Both the position numbers and the translations under genes were made by a program. This document shows, one piece after another, positions 48,501 through 60,902 of a stretch of DNA of 64,000 nt. A model generated the notes under the pieces. The model was not told the origin of the DNA. It worked only from the letters and a program-made list of their open reading frames with translations, and ran no database searches. The DNA is taken from NCBI RefSeq assembly GCF_000001735.4, contig NC_003071.7, positions 11,835,151 to 11,899,150 on the forward strand, given 5' to 3'. Origin of the DNA: Arabidopsis thaliana. Its lineage: Eukaryota; Streptophyta; Magnoliopsida; Brassicales; Brassicaceae. Positions within the stretch are counted from its first letter, which is position 1. Each line of letters opens with the position of its first letter.

Positions 48501-50088
48501 TACAGGACATGATTAGTACCTTCATTGTGTTACGTTGCTAAACTAATTTCTCCTATATAAAATGAAGAACTATCTATATACAATATGTGGTATCAAATAC
48601 ATTTGAAGTAGTTTGATTAAAAGGAGTGATTCATCAGGTTGGTTCCGTACCTGATCTGACAGAGCACTTACATAGGACAACTGCGAGGATACTGCTGCAT
48701 GTTAATGGGTAAATTGCCGATCTTCTTATGAGCTTGTGTTTTCGAAAGAAGTGATTAGATAAATTGCACCTCTCTCTTCCCTTGCGCCTTCTGTTCGATT
48801 CTTACTAACCTCAGGAGTTTTAAAACTGTTACATTGAATGTATGCATGTTCATTCAGCTTAAACTAATTTTACAGATATGTCGATCGGATAGCTAATTCT
48901 AAATGGGAAATCAAGGAGCTTGGAATGGAGCATAATGGGTTTGTTTACCGGATGACCCCTAACTGAATCATGAAATATACTTAAATGTAATAAACTCTTT
49001 GAACTAACAGGTATGTTGATTTGATGCTCGGGGAATTCAAACACTACAAAACAAGGCTTGCTCATGGAGGCATTCCACAGGAGGTAAATTTCTCTAAGAC
49101 CTCATCAACCCCAGAAGTTGACCCCCTATCAGTAGTTGGAACCTGTTGAGATTTTTGGTTTTGTATGTTTTTGTATGTCATAATCAAACTAAAACATAAT
49201 TCTGCTGCTTAATCAGTCAACTGACAGACAGCATGCAATTTAATTTGATAAAGATATCAGATTGAGAATGTTTTCTTATCAAACTATAGTGAAATCTCAA
49301 ATCTGTACACACTTCAAACTTTTTTTCATGTACAGGTCCAAAACCTCCTACTTGAATATGGAGTTGAAATATTTGCGGAGATGCTGGTTGAAGGCTTATC
49401 TCGAATAAAAAGATGTACTGATGAAGGACGTGTTCTCATGTCATTAGATCTTCAGGTACTTTTCCTGATTTAATCCAGTGTTCTTCTCTTTTAACGGGAG
49501 ATCAGTAATTGTATACATGAATAATAAAAATTTCAATCAGCATTGATAAACATCCCAAAACTAATATAGAAACTTCAAATGAACAACAAAACTGCAATTG
49601 ATAAATTGAATCACATGAGTCGATTTTGACCCACATTATCTATCTGCTTGTAGGTTCTAATAAATGGGTTACAGCACTTTGTGCCAACAAAAGTGAAGCC
49701 AAAGTTACAGATAGTCGAAACATTTATCAAGGTAAGCAAAACAGAAACTCATATGTAAGTGCAGACTCAAAAACAGAAACGTTTGTTACGGCTTAAACCA
49801 AAATCATCACTCCTCTTTGCAGGCGTACTATCTGCCAGAGACGGAATATGTTCACTGGGCAAGGGCTCATCCGGTAAACAAACAAATCTTTTTCTTTCTG
49901 GTCTCGCATAATCCAAACTGATATATTTTACTGAGTTGATAGAAATGTATAAACATGGGTTGTAAAATATACAGGAATATACAAAAGCACAGGTCGTTGG
50001 ACTGGTGAATTTAGTAGCCACCATGAAAGGTTGGAAAAGGAAAACGCGGCTGGAAGTTATCGAGAAGATCGAATCAGCGTCTATGTAG
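42504..50088 (+). CDS. VPS50: Syndetin / VPS50, EARP tethering complex subunit
   Basis: Twenty-five coding exons, all GT-AG, join in frame to 1,124 residues; the first is 42504-42761 and the last 49975-50088, with a 29-base exon at 45206-45234. The N-terminal third is helical and coiled-coil, starting with HILENVPDDESELAYFEKQA and LVQLDKVAETLSHHVMEHH. This matches the Vps54-like N-terminal region that assembles tethering complexes. A Ser/Asp-rich low-complexity linker spans exons 13-14. The C-terminal region, from EFKHYKTRLAHGGIPQEVQN to TRLEVIEKIESASM, is the syndetin C-terminal domain. VPS50 replaces VPS54 in the GARP-related EARP complex, which tethers recycling vesicles at endosomes. No transmembrane segment or targeting peptide is visible, as expected for a peripheral subunit. 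An in-frame ATG lies at 42663 (MDLSKVGEKF), and translation could begin there; I kept the first ATG. The position fits At2g27900. Confidence 0.93.
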
Positions 50089-50626
50089 ATCAATCTTAGA
50101 AGCTTCTGGCAGCTTCGCGACATCAAGTAATACTCTGGTCTTCTTCTGTCTGTTCTTACTTTTGCATTTGTATCGAGTAATGTAAATTTGAGGATAGGCC
50201 CCCCTTCTTGGTAGTTTTACCTGTTATTACTTATAAGTTTGTCTAAAAGATCCTCCTGAAGTTGTATATTCTTGAAGATTGTAACACACAATTTGTCCTC
50301 CATTTAATTACTTGATTAATGTCTTAAATATTTGTTATATCAGATTCTCACTTGGATTTACCAAATTAACTGAACTATAGCTCGGCTTTACTTTTTGTTG
50401 TTACCATTTTTATGAGTTGTAGATATCAACATTTTTTTTCTGTTTTAATCTCATAATGGCAATTACAGTAAAAGAATAAAAGAGCAATAGTGATAAATAA
50501 ACAAAAGCATGTGTAGGTAGTTTCACTGTAGACTCTTTTATTATTATTTTTAACGTTTGAGTAATAAAATCAATCAGATGTGAAAGGAGTCATATTGTGA
50601 TGTGAGAGTTTGGAAGAAAGAATGGG
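50089..50626. other. Convergent 3' flanks of VPS50 and SCPL51
   Basis: VPS50 and SCPL51 are convergent, and this stretch holds both 3' UTRs. No coding or structural feature stands out. Confidence 0.5.
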
Positions 50627-53600
50627 TCAAAGTTGTGGTGACTTGGTTATCTCTCCAACCATTTTTAATGCTACACATGGCTCATCTACTGGTACCTGTT
50701 TTTTCCAAACAAAAAAACAAACATTAGTTTTGTTTTTTTGATAAATCATTCACCATATTCTCCATTAAAAGCATAAGTCACACTGTCTGATTTTTGCTTT
50801 ATTATGTTGCGTGTAAGGGTTTTTAACAGTTGCATATTGAATGTGATAAAGGAATCATAAAGATTCAGATAGTGTCAAAGTATTAAAGAGAGTCGACAAT
50901 TTGTTTTGATATAAAGAAAATGCAGGAAAAAAAAGACAGAGAGAAAGCATGAAACAGACACAAAAGAGACTTGTGCTTTCGTTTAATAGATTCATCACGT
51001 ATCTCTCACGTTATTCAATAAATATCTATGCAATATTTCACTGTATGGCAATATTTGTGATGGCTGTGCAAGAAGTATTTATGACATATGTGAATAAATA
51101 ATTATTAAAAATGAATAGAAGTTACTAAAGGATAAAAATTGAGAGTGTACTTACAAAATGACCAGCACCAAGAATCCAATAAAAATGGAGATTTTTGTAT
51201 GATTTGGTAAAGCCTCTTGTTGCTCTGTCACTTTCGCAGAATAATGGCTCTCTTTCCATTTTCTTGAATTCTTCTAGCCCCTCCCACCTTACACATAATC
51301 ATCATCATTATCATGTAATGACAAATTTATATACCAACAACCTATCTTTTTTATAATTAATACCAACAATATTCGTTGAGTGATTTAATATTGTTCTCTA
51401 TTTATTACAATAGTGTGCCTATATTCAGTAAGTATTTTGGATTCTATTTTCATAATGAGGATACACTATATTCTTATTTATAGAATGATGATGTAATGTA
51501 ATGTAACTAAACTTAGAAAAAGTAGATTGGTCTTACCTGAGTTTGTGAACCCATGCTTCAGTTCCACTTGTTGAACAGATAACATCAAGCTGCGTATATA
51601 AACCACATGTCAATTTATCTCATTCTTTAGATTCATATTTCAAGTTGCAATTATGCAAATGATTTCTTATCTTTCATATTAATCAACTATATAATTTGTT
51701 TTCTTATAAATAATGATGGTCTTACTTGTCCATTATAGATGGTCACATCTACCCCCGTGGCAAGAAGCTCATCGACCTGCCAAAAAAAAACAATTTATTT
51801 TGTATTAACGAATCAAACTAATTTAAATAGTTTTTTTTTATAATTAAACTAATTTAAACGGTTTATATATTTTTTTAAAAAGAATTATTACGTCTTCAAT
51901 TACGGGTTTCATAAAAGCAGCCTCCATTGCTGTAAACACATCATCCGAATTGTTTCCCCATCTGTTAATTTTTACAAAACCAAAATATAACACATTTAAC
52001 AACTAAACTTTGATTATATTAAAGTTTGATACTATAAAAGAGTAAGAGGTTACTTACATGAGGTCGTTGGGAATAATCTTGAGCTTCTTCTTAATAACGC
52101 CATTCATTAATTTATCAAGGTCTCCTTCAACATCTTCTACGTCACTTAAACTTCTCATATCATTTAAATATCTTGAATACTTTTTTATTTTCTCTTCCTT
52201 TTTGATTTTTAGACTCGTTGTGAGCGAGACAGGGTCCATACCAGTATCCAATAGAAAATTGTAAAAATCCTACATTAAAACCAACATGTAAAATACTCAC
52301 TTTATCATCAAATCTTTATAATTGTACATACTAATGGATTTAAAAATAAGAGGAGAAATAATTTACGACGAAATTGGATTTGGAACTAATCAAGTTTTCG
52401 AGGTCCATCCATGTTTGCGTCGCTCCAACGTATTCACCATTTTTAATTTGTGTTTTAATCTTCTCTGCTAAGCTGCTCCAAAAAAAAGTAAACTATATAG
52501 ATTAGAGAGGTAAATTAATTACGTATTAGAAAAATTGATTTTGTATTAAGATAAAGACCTATTAGAGCTATCCAAGCCATTGTCATCAAGCCTAGAGACA
52601 TGCTTGAGAAGAGGTCCCCATGAAAACTGTAACAATTAATCAATAAAAATCATATGAATATAATTTAATCACAAATAAATAAGAGTAACATGTTTTAAAA
52701 AAATGATGAAACTCACCACAAAATCTTCAGGGGATATCCAACTATCTCCCAAAATCACTCCTAATCACACATATTATAAAATAGAATTATTTGTCTACTA
52801 CATTATTAGTTTCATTTTATTCAGAGAAAAAAAGAAAATAAAGAAAGCACGTAATCCCTTTACCTCCAAGATGAAGCTTCAATTTGCCAGATTGAACTGC
52901 GTCAATAACCGATAAACCGAGCTTAACCGCGATTTTGCCACCATAAGATTCAGCAACAATGAAGAGAGGGCTTTGGTTTAAAGTCTGGTTTTTGTTGAAG
53001 AGTTGTTGCAACAGTTTGGTCAAATCTTGTGCTGCTTCTTCATCACTTTTCACATACAAATCCTTTTGATTGCCCTCCACGAAACTGTACCCTGCCCCAA
53101 CTGGACTATCCTTTATTTTCAAGAAAAATATATATATAATCGATTAAAAACTTAACATATGTGAGTAAGCTTAAAGACTGATCAAATTAGATACCACGTA
53201 AAAGTAATTAATTACACACTTTTGAAAACAAAATTTTGTTTTACTCTATATCAAAGAAGAATGATAGTATTATTGTTTTTTTTTTGTTAATAATAATATT
53301 GGTGGAAATAAAAGTAAACATGAAAACGAAAAAAATACCACAAACAAAAGATCGGCTTTCTTCAACCAAGTTGAGTTTCTGGGCTTGAGAAATGTGTCTA
53401 ATGGTCCAACCTCCTGAAAATTCCCTATACCAACCCCTGAAGCTCCCTGTTTCATCAAAACCAAATAATTGAAAACATTAATGATCAATAAACAACAAAT
53501 GTGTAAAAAGACGAATAAGATGTAAAATAAAAGAAGATAAAAACTTACAGGTCCACCTTGGAGCCAGAGGATGATAGGCCATGGCTTGGAAGGATTTTCA

Positions 53601-53893
53601 ACTCTATATGGACTTTTATAATGCCACCAAAACATGTGTGCTTCTATTTTCACGATTTTGATTTAGAAAAAAGAGTCAAAACAAAACCCATTTAGTCATA
53701 TCTAACATAAACCAATTGATTTCTTGAAAATTTTGGTAGAAGAAAGAGAGATAAAGAACGTACTTGGTCTAACTTCGACGTATCCCCAAGCTTCGGATCC
53801 ATCGGAGTTAATTTTTCTTACATGTTTGGTTTCTCCATTGGTACATGAAACAATGAGACATAGAATCACCAGATAAACAACTGTTGTCTTCAT
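50627..53893 (-). CDS. SCPL51: Serine carboxypeptidase-like 51
   Basis: Thirteen coding exons (53893-53764, 53643-53549, 53446-53339, 53110-52864, 52760-52717, 52626-52559, 52472-52367, 52269-52058, 51961-51892, 51776-51726, 51589-51537, 51287-51155, 50695-50627) give 461 residues, the known SCPL51 length. An N-terminal signal peptide (MKTTVVYLVILCLIVSCTNG) directs it to the secretory path or vacuole. Peptidase S10 features follow: FWWHYKSP, the substrate-binding WLQGGPGASG, and the catalytic Ser166 in ESYGGK, Asp379 in NGQLDVIC and His438 in GAGHFVP. The triad is complete, so it may be an active peptidase or an acyltransferase, as several SCPL proteins are; substrate unknown. It belongs to the retinoid-inducible-carboxypeptidase-like clade rather than the acyltransferase clade, judged from the sequence around the active site. 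The position fits At2g27920. Confidence 0.95.
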
Positions 53894-56212
53894 TCAGACG
53901 ATTCTTTGTGGATCAATTTTCCTATCTTGTGATTGTGGGAGAGGGAGAGAGAAAAGAAAATTTGAGAGGGATAAAGACACTATAGGAAGCAATATATTAT
54001 GGAGTGTCAAGTCATTAAGTCAATGCTATTGGTTCAACCTTATTTGGTATATATATACTATATATTATATAATGAAAATTCACTAGTAAAGATAGAATGT
54101 CAGCTAAATTCTTACTGTAATTATTAACCAAAAAGTAAAAGAAATATTTTCTTCCATAAGAGAACATTAATATTTTTGTTTTGTTTTTCTGACAGCAATA
54201 GGTTGTGATATTTTTGGATAATTTTTTTTGTAGCACAAAATTTTGGTCATCCACATTCTGTTCTTGTTTCTTGGCTTCGTAGATTGATTGCTAGATCGTA
54301 GATAAACGTGTACGACGGAATAAAGTATTGTGGTCATGAAAAATATCGGTATGGTTATTTCCGATGAACCTCCACCACTCAAGGAAAAATGGATTCATTC
54401 GATTTGAGGGAAACAGAAGAACATCACGTAAATTATGTTATTTATTGTTTTTGAGCGAGTGTTGTTTTAGATTATTACTTTTCTTAAGACGAAACTAGGT
54501 TTGATTAGCCTTTTTTGTCTATGAAGTGTAGATTGCTACTTATAGTGTTCTGCCTAGTGTCTATACTGGATTTTGGATATCGGGCCTGAGTTTATGGGTG
54601 GATATTTACTTGTTGATCTTTTGCAAGACAGCAAGAGCAACGTAGTAGTAAAAACAATCTCCTTGGTTTGCTTCTTAGATGATGCGGCCGGCACGAATGC
54701 AACTATGACACCAAAAAAGTGGTTTCCACTCATTGATTACGAATAGATTCATGCGTAAGTCCGTTATCCTTTTTAATAAATACCGTAACTGAATTTATTC
54801 TCAAATAGTAAGAGATGATAAAGCAATTTGATATTTAGCTATTCGGGGAATTAACGTAAGGTCGATGCAACAACTACTCCACATGTTGGCTATCAGTATT
54901 GCGTCACTTTCTTGAGCTAAAAAACAGATAAGAGGAAAATAAAATTTCAAAAAAGTACATCTGAATATTCAGGCAATTTAATATCTTAACTCATACGTAC
55001 ATGGCCAAACTTAGCTTTCATGTCAGAAGTTTGATAAAAGTTTTCAATTCCAAGATAGTATATCTATTCACACAAAACATTCCGATTTTAAATTATGTTG
55101 TTACTAAATAATAATAATAATAACGACGCAACTATAATTAATTAGGCTAACTATAACCATATTTGTTTTATAAAAACAAATTAAAAAAAAAATTAAGTTA
55201 GCATACGAAAAAGGTGACAGGCCAAAACACATTCAAACCCATCTGAATTCACATTTTCTATATTTTTTATAACAAATAATTTTCTTGCATGTTTTATACA
55301 CAAAGAAATTGACATCTTATGTTTCTTTTTGTATAAAATAGCATGTCAATTTCTACAAGGTAAAGGATTTTTCCAAGTAATTATCCATGGATTGAACCCT
55401 AGATTCGTATTTTCTAATTGTTATTCTTTATTTCGAGCACAAGACATCGCATAATTTTTTTTGTCAGTTAATTTTTTTTCGCATATATAGAACCAATCAA
55501 TCTATACTCTATATGTGAATACCCGAACGCCTAACCTAATAAAAGCATACTAAACTGAAGGCAAAAAAGGTTCAAAACCAGGTCCATTAGAATGCCCAAT
55601 AGAAAAAGTCACTTAGGGAAATATCAACTAACTCAAAAGGAATAAGAAGAAATGGGCTCCAAACTCAATCACTGACACACTGGTCCTGATCGGATGCTCT
55701 CCATCTCAAAACGGCACGCCCAACCACGTAGGCTAGCACCCTCCCTAAAGAGTAATTAGCGGGCATTTTCCCCCATCATATTTGAGGTCCACCGATTAGT
55801 GTGAACTTTAGTTTACGTGTTTGTAATATTTTTTTTTGTCTGTAATATTTTAATTTATTTTTATTTTGTTCCAAATGATCGATCTTCTCAACTAACAAAT
55901 CATTCATGCAGTTTTACTTGATGAGGGATTTCATATACAATTTTACAATTGACACTACAAAGAGTCAAAGATTTACATTAGAAGGTTCTCTCTACACCAT
56001 GCTAATGATAGACAAATTTACCCTTTGACAGACCAGACCACTCATCAGACGTGGCCGTCATCAGCCGAGTTAACTCCTTGTAATCTTTCTCAAAAGCAGT
56101 ATCGGTTAAAGATAGTGAAATGAGGAATGTCATCACCTAGAAAAGAGATTCAAATTTTGCATGAGGGGATAAACAGTGTTTGAAACTCTTTAAACTAAGT
56201 TGAATAATGTGG

Positions 56213-56262
56213 TTGTTCGAGCCAACATTCCATCTAATGTAGTTTAATGTTGGCTCGAACAA
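56213..56262. repeat. Perfect 17-bp inverted repeat (hairpin)
   Basis: The left arm TTGTTCGAGCCAACATT at 56213-56229 and the right arm AATGTTGGCTCGAACAA at 56246-56262 are perfect reverse complements, separated by 16 bases. The arms have about 41 percent GC, much higher than the surrounding sequence. Confidence 0.95.
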
Positions 56263-56308
56263 AAAGATCAACCTTACAAACCAAAAGATTAATACCAAGT
56301 GGAAAATA

Positions 56309-56385
56309 TTGATAATTTATGTATGTTTCTTTTGGACGTACACGTTTCAATAGTTTGAAGAATTTCTTAGGTAAACCATAAATTA

Positions 56386-56422
<37 letters not shown>

Positions 56423-56736
56423 TTCTTCATTTATTGATATAGATATGTCAAAATTAGAGTATTACCATTATAATTTTTTGGTTATAATTAAATTCCAAGT
56501 TGGAACAAATTTTGATCTCTTTAATTTGACATATGTTGATAATGTGTGTTTCTTTTGGATGTACACGTTTCAATAGTTCGAGAAATCTATTATTCAAATC
56601 ATAAATGTTAATTAAATATATTTTAGAAACATTTTTTGAATTTAATTATTTTCATATATATATATATTAAATTTAAAGTATTATCATTTAATATTTTGGT
56701 TATTTTTGTAGTCAAAGTTGGAACAAATTTTGATCT
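56309..56736. repeat. Diverged tandem duplication with 227-bp period
   Basis: Copy A at about 56309-56519 and copy B at about 56536-56736 share TTGATAAT, a TGTTTCTTTTGGA(C/T)GTACAC block and TTTCAATAGTT. They also share an AT-repeat middle and a closing GTTGGAACAAATTTTGATCT. Both contain AT microsatellites that have expanded differently. Confidence 0.85.
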
Positions 56737-57218
56737 ATATACACATTTAATTAGCTTGTAATTTTGTCATCAAACTCATTTACTCAATGGCCTCATCCAA
56801 CGGTTAGGAATCAACCTTAACCAAACATCATATCTAATTATATATCCTTTCCCTTTCCTCCCCCAATAAACTATTAACAATAAATATTTAATAATTAAGA
56901 GAAGAATTGAAAAGATATCTACCAATCCTAAATAAGAAGAAAAAAACATAAAATCTTCATTTATCAACAATAAAATAAAATTTATATCTTCCTTTCTCTC
57001 TTACCCTTAAAATCTGATTTTTCCTCCTCTTGTCTCAAAAATCAATCATCTAATACCCTTTCTCTCTCCCTCTACTGATCATCTTCATAAAGGTAATGCA
57101 AATGGCAAGAGCATGTTCTTCGTAATTTATTACATTGTTCATAAGGTTTTGTCTCGCTCTTCCCTTTTTGTATATATTGTAATTATTGTCTAAGAAAAAC
57201 AAAACAGGAGAGAGATTA

Positions 57219-58338
57219 ATGGAGGAGCCGAAATGGCTCGAAGGTCTCTTAAGAACAAACTTCTTCAGCATTTGCCCTCGACATCGCGAGACACCGCGAA
57301 ATGAGTGCAACATGTTCTGTCTCTCCTGTCAAAACGCTGCGTTTTGCTTCTACTGCCGCTCCTCCTTTCACATTGATCATCCCGTCCTTCAGGTCCTTCA
57401 TTTTCTCAACACACAATGCATACACATATATATATATATCACTTTTGACTCAATCCAATTCTTTATCATTAACATTGAGACAGATAAGAAGATCGTCGTA
57501 TCATGATGTGGTGAGAGTATCGGAGATAGAGAATGCATTGGACATAAGAGGAGTGCAAACTTATGTCATCAATAGCGCGAGGGTTCTCTTCTTAAACGAG
57601 AGACCTCAGCCTAAGAACTCCTCCCATGGTGCCGCCTCCTCCACTCCGAAAACCATGTCCTACTTCTGTGAGACATGTTGCAGAACCCTTCTTGATCCCT
57701 TTCGCTTCTGTTCCTTGGGTTGCAAGGTTCGTTTTCCTACACCTTTTCTCAATGCAAAATTCCTTTTTGTAGCTGGATGGATAAATCATGAGCAAAAACC
57801 TGTAAACTTCATATCATAGAAAAACGAATGCATAGTTATAAGTCAATCTATCTAACGAGCACTTTACAACTGGACCAACAAAATTGGTTTATCATATTTT
57901 CATCATTATTACTAATATCTTCGCATTTATTTGTCCGATATAAAATGAGGAATCGGTTTAAGGATACACCGTATAATGTTTAGTTACTTGTATGGTAAAT
58001 TCATTGAATCAACTATATTCAAACTCGCTTAATACATGTTGTTTGCCTCATATAATGTATCTTAAGAAAATATATACGAGGTTAGATGTTTGTATATATG
58101 TATATGGTACATTTTGCTCAAAAAAAAAGTATATGGTACATTTGCATAACGGAAATGTATGATGTGATCATAATAAAAATGTCAGGTTGAAGGAATGAGG
58201 AAGAATAAGGAAGAGGAAGAAGAAAGATTGCGTAAAGAAAGACAACAAGAAACGCACAAAGGCACGCATCCTCCAACTCATACCTCTAATTCTAGGCGAC
58301 GAAAAGGCATTCCTCATAGAGCTCCTTTTGCCTCCTAA
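57219..58338 (+). CDS. PLATZ family zinc-binding transcription factor
   Basis: Three coding exons (57219-57392, 57484-57726, 58186-58338) give 189 residues. The start MEEPKWLEGLLRTNFFSICPRH is typical of the family. The Cys/His pattern of PLATZ domain 1 follows (C-P-R-H, then CNMFCLSCQNAAFCFYCR and HIDH). The second conserved block contains HDVVRVSEIENALDIRGVQT and YVINSARVLFLNERPQP. The third Cys cluster is CETCCRTLLDPFRFCSLGCK. The tail is Glu/Arg-rich and basic with a likely nuclear signal, SRRRKG. PLATZ proteins bind A/T-rich DNA and usually repress transcription; the targets of this member are unknown to me. A 5' UTR intron is likely, because GTAATGC follows CATAAAG near 57092 and an acceptor AACAG ends just before the ATG region. 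The position fits At2g27930. Confidence 0.93.
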
Positions 58339-59394
58339 TTTAATCAATCTTTTTCAAGAAATAAAATAAAACTTTTCTTTAACTTATTTTTATCTTTTTA
58401 AAATCATCAGTTAATGGTCCACCCAAACATAGCATAGTATATGCGTATTGGGTGGGTGTATTTATATATTCCCAATTTGTACAATGTCCAGCTCACTTCT
58501 CACAATCCTCTCACATGGAAAACCAACAATTTGTATAGAAGAAAATCCTAATTTCCCTATATTTTTTTTTTGTAAAACATTAAATACATTTCTAGCTAAT
58601 TGTATAACATATATCTATACTGTAGGATTGTAGGATGGACTCTATTTGATATACTAATTAATTTTTGTGAAATATAAGTCTTACCTTTAAAACACATTAT
58701 ACAAAAATTAAGAGTTCAAAAAGACTCTTTGTGGAAGGAAGGAATAACATGAAAATTTAGGCATTAGTTAGACTATGAGAATGTCGGTGGAGATATACTG
58801 TATACTTTATTTCCGAGTAGATAATCTAATAACTAATCGATGTGGTGGTTTGAAGTTACCTGTCTCTATATCCATCTAGCTACTAAATATTTTAGTTTAG
58901 ACTGAAATTGTGTGGGGTTTAGGGATCAATAATTGTGTATCTAAATGGTTTTTTTTTTCTTTTCTTTTTTTTTGGGAAAATATCTAAATGGTTAAGGGAC
59001 ATGAATGTGTATATGTTTTGTATAGACACATGAAATGTTCTTCGACATTAATTCTAAGCTGTTATATAATTAAAATAGTTTGTCGTAGGCGTTAGGTATT
59101 CGAAAGGTACAGTTACTTAAAAAAGAAAATGAAACTTTCACTTATTTACATAAATAATTTAAGTGGTAAAATTTTACGTAAAGGATGGTCTTATTTTAGT
59201 ACGCATCGACCTTAATTTCCTTCACGTTCTACATAATATATTATGGCACTTTAAGAAAAAACTAGGTTATAACATTAATTATGAATTACGTGTTGTCGTT
59301 TCTCGAGAATAATTAGAGAATTGTGGAATTGTACAAAAGTAATAATTGATGCATAATGCATTGGTAGTATAATTCTCCAAGAGGAAGTCAAGCT
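58339..59394. other. Intergenic AT-rich stretch
   Basis: Apart from the PLATZ 3' UTR at its left end I see no gene or organised repeat here. Confidence 0.5.
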
Positions 59395-60535
59395 CATGTT
59401 GCGGTTGTTGATCGCACTGCGAGAAGCATCGATCTCTTCAGCTTATAGTCAGATCGATTCTTGGATTCTTGATTCAGGAGCCTCTTTCCACACTAATGCT
59501 CCCTAGGACATAATGGAGAACTATGTTGCCCAAAATTATGAGAAGATATCTCTAGTAGATGGATTATCTTTGGACATTGTTGGTGTTGAAGACATTAACC
59601 TGAAGATGTCAGATGAGCTTGTATGGAAAATCACAAAGGTTAGACATGTCCGAAAGTGATGTGAAATCTATTTTTTGTTGGACAATTTGATGATACATGA
59701 CACGATATCAATGTTGGTTGTGGAGCTTGAATAGTGACAAAGGGTTCCATGACAGGTACAAAAAGCTATAAAAGAGACACTATTTATATGACCACTAACT
59801 ATGAAGATATATATAGTTGATGTTGCCGAAAATGCCTAAAACAAAACTGAGTTGTGGCATTATAGATTGAGGCATATGAGCGAGAAATGTATGAATTTCA
59901 TGGTAACAAATGGTGAATCTCCAAATTTAAAGATATTAAATCACTACATGTATGAAAGTTGCATCCTTGGAAAGCGGAAACGGGTTAGGTTTTGAGTGAT
60001 GGTAGGAAGTTGAAATCTAAGAAGTTGGAGCTAGTACAAAATAACTTGTTCGAACCTGCTTATGTTGCATCGCTAGGAGTATCACACTATTATGTGACTT
60101 TCATTGATGACTCCAGTATGAAGTTTACTTTATGAAGAACAAGTATGGTTGAGATAAATCTCAAATTGAGTGTCTAATATCTGATAATGGTAAAGAGTAC
60201 ATTTGCGGTGAGTTTATAAAATACTGCGCTGATAATAGGATTACAATGGAGAAAACTATTCCTGAAATGCATCATCAAAATGAAAAAGTGGAGATTGTGA
60301 CTAGAATTTTGAACGAGCGTGCAAAAAACTTGTGACTCCAGTGTAGATTGCCTTTAGATATTTTGGACAAATGAAATCAATACCGCAACCTTCTTGAGGA
60401 CCGTCTGTTATATTCCAATGGGATTCAAGATCCTTGAAGAAACTTGGATCCATTGAAATAGCCTTGTTTTTGTGGACTAAGATGAGAGAAAAATTGTCTT
60501 CTCTTAGCGTGTTATTCATGGTCATTAATTAATTT
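59395..60535 (+). mobile_element. Decayed Copia-type (Ty1) retrotransposon polyprotein fragment
   Basis: The plus strand encodes pieces of a Copia polyprotein, broken by stops and shifts. The protease motif SWILDSGASFHTNAP lies near 59460-59510. A GAG-pre-integrase block resembling LWHYRLRHMSEKCMNF lies near 59855-59900. Integrase-like SDNGKEYICGEFIKYC lies near 60182-60230, then NERAKNL and an FWTNEINTATFLRT block near 60365. No reverse transcriptase or LTRs are recognisable and at least one stop interrupts almost every block, so it is inert. Confidence 0.75.
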
Positions 60536-60902
60536 GTGAATTGAACTTAACTATTTGAATTTTTTATATTGATCTTGACCTTTGACTATTAATTTGATCC
60601 ATTCATGAGCCAAACATATGTATTTTATGGGTCTCCGTGACATGGTGAGCTTCCAAAGAAATAAATTGGATTCATTGTGGATGGTACACTAACACTTGAG
60701 ATTAATGAGAGAAATTTTTTTCAATAAAATTAAATATCTTAACAAATATGAGAGAAGAATATATATAATGAAATTAAATATATTAACAAATATGAGGAAA
60801 AATATATAATGAATTAAATATATTAACAAATATATTAAATATGTGTGTGTGTGTGAATAGTATAAATATTATTATGTAATGAGGAAAAATAAAATAACCA
60901 AG
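60536..60902. other. Spacer with ATATTAACAAATAT repeats
   Basis: Several short direct repeats of an AAATATATTAACAAATATGAG type occur between about 60725 and 60845, followed by a short TG run. This is the presumed promoter of the S-protein homologue. No coding region is seen. Confidence 0.5.

Larger units (their letters stand above)
53894..57218. other. Repeat-rich 3.3-kb spacer between divergent SCPL51 and PLATZ genes
   Basis: No gene is supported. The spacer holds overlapping hairpin arms at 55292-55353, a perfect 17-bp inverted repeat at 56213-56262, a 227-bp-period direct repeat at 56309-56736 and an AT-dinucleotide run near 56392-56421. The final 150 bases are the CT-rich PLATZ leader, with a probable UTR intron from about 57093 to 57208. 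Confidence 0.6.
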
